Assembly: GCA_937924845.1 (NCBI GenBank)
Contig: CALDUQ010000025.1
Span: 1-51,899 of the forward strand
DNA: 51,899 bases
Direction of reading: 5' to 3'
Origin: an uncultured Flavobacteriaceae bacterium
GTDB taxonomy: Bacteria; Bacteroidota; Bacteroidia; Flavobacteriales; Flavobacteriaceae
Under the pieces are notes generated by a model. That model was not told where the DNA came from, did no database searches, and was given only the letters and a program-made list of their open reading frames with translations. The translations under genes were made by a program, and so were the position numbers. Shown piece by piece: positions 51,638-51,899 of the stretch; within the stretch, counting starts at the first letter, position 1, and every line of letters begins with the position of its first letter.

Positions 51638-51899
51638 CAACACTTATTAAAAATGCCCAAATTGTAAACGAAGGGCAAATTATGAAAGGCGATATTTTGA
51701 TTAAAGATGAATATATAGCCGAAATAGCAACATCAATAAGCCCTAAATCGGCTGACGTTAAAATTATAGATGCCGAAAATAGTTTTGTGATACCAGGCGC
51801 AATTGATGATCAAGTGCATTTTAGAGAGCCTGGTCTAACTCATAAGGCCAACATCCAAACAGAGTCGAGAGCTGCAATAGCAGGAGGTATTACCTCGTT
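51634..51899 (+). CDS. pyrC: Dihydroorotase, N-terminal part
   Basis: The first 88 codons of a gene running off the right edge. It overlaps the preceding stop by 4 bp. The start MTTLIKNAQIVNEG and the motif GAIDDQVHFREPGLTHKAN match the cyclic amidohydrolase family. The D-x-H-F-R pattern (metal-ligand His, substrate-binding Arg) is that of class I dihydroorotase; allantoinase is the close alternative. It closes the dihydroorotate ring in pyrimidine synthesis. The rest lies outside the window. Confidence 0.9.
   Translation, partial: MTTLIKNAQIVNEGQIMKGDILIKDEYIAEIATSISPKSADVKIIDAENSFVIPGAIDDQVHFREPGLTHKANIQTESRAAIAGGITS

Overview
The window is a stretch of a low-GC Bacteroidetes chromosome, almost certainly Flavobacteriaceae. 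Evidence: a T9SS type B (gliding-type) C-terminal sorting domain at the left edge, two SusC/Oar-like or TonB-dependent receptors, the Flavobacteriia-restricted families DUF6341, DUF6427 and DUF4271, M56/BlaR1 proteins fused to TonB C-termini, and repeated TAnnTTTG promoter -7 elements in place of the E. coli type. No rRNA, tRNA, IS transposase, integrase or CRISPR array was seen.

Layout. 1-1.6 kb: end of a T9SS cargo protein and a secreted CarboxypepD_reg-like protein. 1.7-5.6 kb: an accessory island with a WYL-domain regulator convergent to a three-gene operon of unrecognised proteins, one with an HNH-like sequence signature. It is bracketed by two diverged direct copies of a noncoding repeat and by REP-like hairpins. 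5.7-12.2 kb: PadR regulator plus membrane partner, M14 carboxypeptidase, FAD-dependent dehydrogenase, a TIMP-like/MORN secreted protein, ribE and pdxA. 12.2-16 kb: BlaI-BlaR1(TonB)-TPR signalling operon with a 40-bp dyad operator and a downstream lipoprotein carrying the same TonB-like fold. 16.3-19.6 kb: bicarbonate module (small exported protein, SulP transporter, beta-carbonic anhydrase, DUF2490 barrel). 19.6-24.6 kb: DUF3108 protein, tryptophan 2,3-dioxygenase, M23 lipoprotein, pgi. 24.7-27.9 kb: Oar-like receptor.

28.4-35.4 kb, all on the minus strand: fabD-lspA-two metal ABC permeases, a secreted basic protein, then mntR-substrate-binding protein-ATPase. Together these make a manganese/zinc importer whose two permeases both end in winged-helix-like domains, with a DtxR/MntR-like box before mntR. 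35.5-38 kb: a TPR histidine kinase and NarL-type regulator in which the kinase lacks the phospho-acceptor histidine. 38.1-51.9 kb: GltB-like FMN protein, purD, DUF6341, a DUF6427 gene broken at a 9-T run, gdhA, recO, a TonB receptor, recX, tatD-ansA, hemD-DUF4271, a DPM1-like glycosyltransferase and the start of dihydroorotase.

The best candidates for something undescribed are the WYL-linked three-gene island, the histidine-less kinase, and the REP/BIME-like palindromes with GNRA or GTAC loops. All family assignments are by eye from motifs; no database search was possible.
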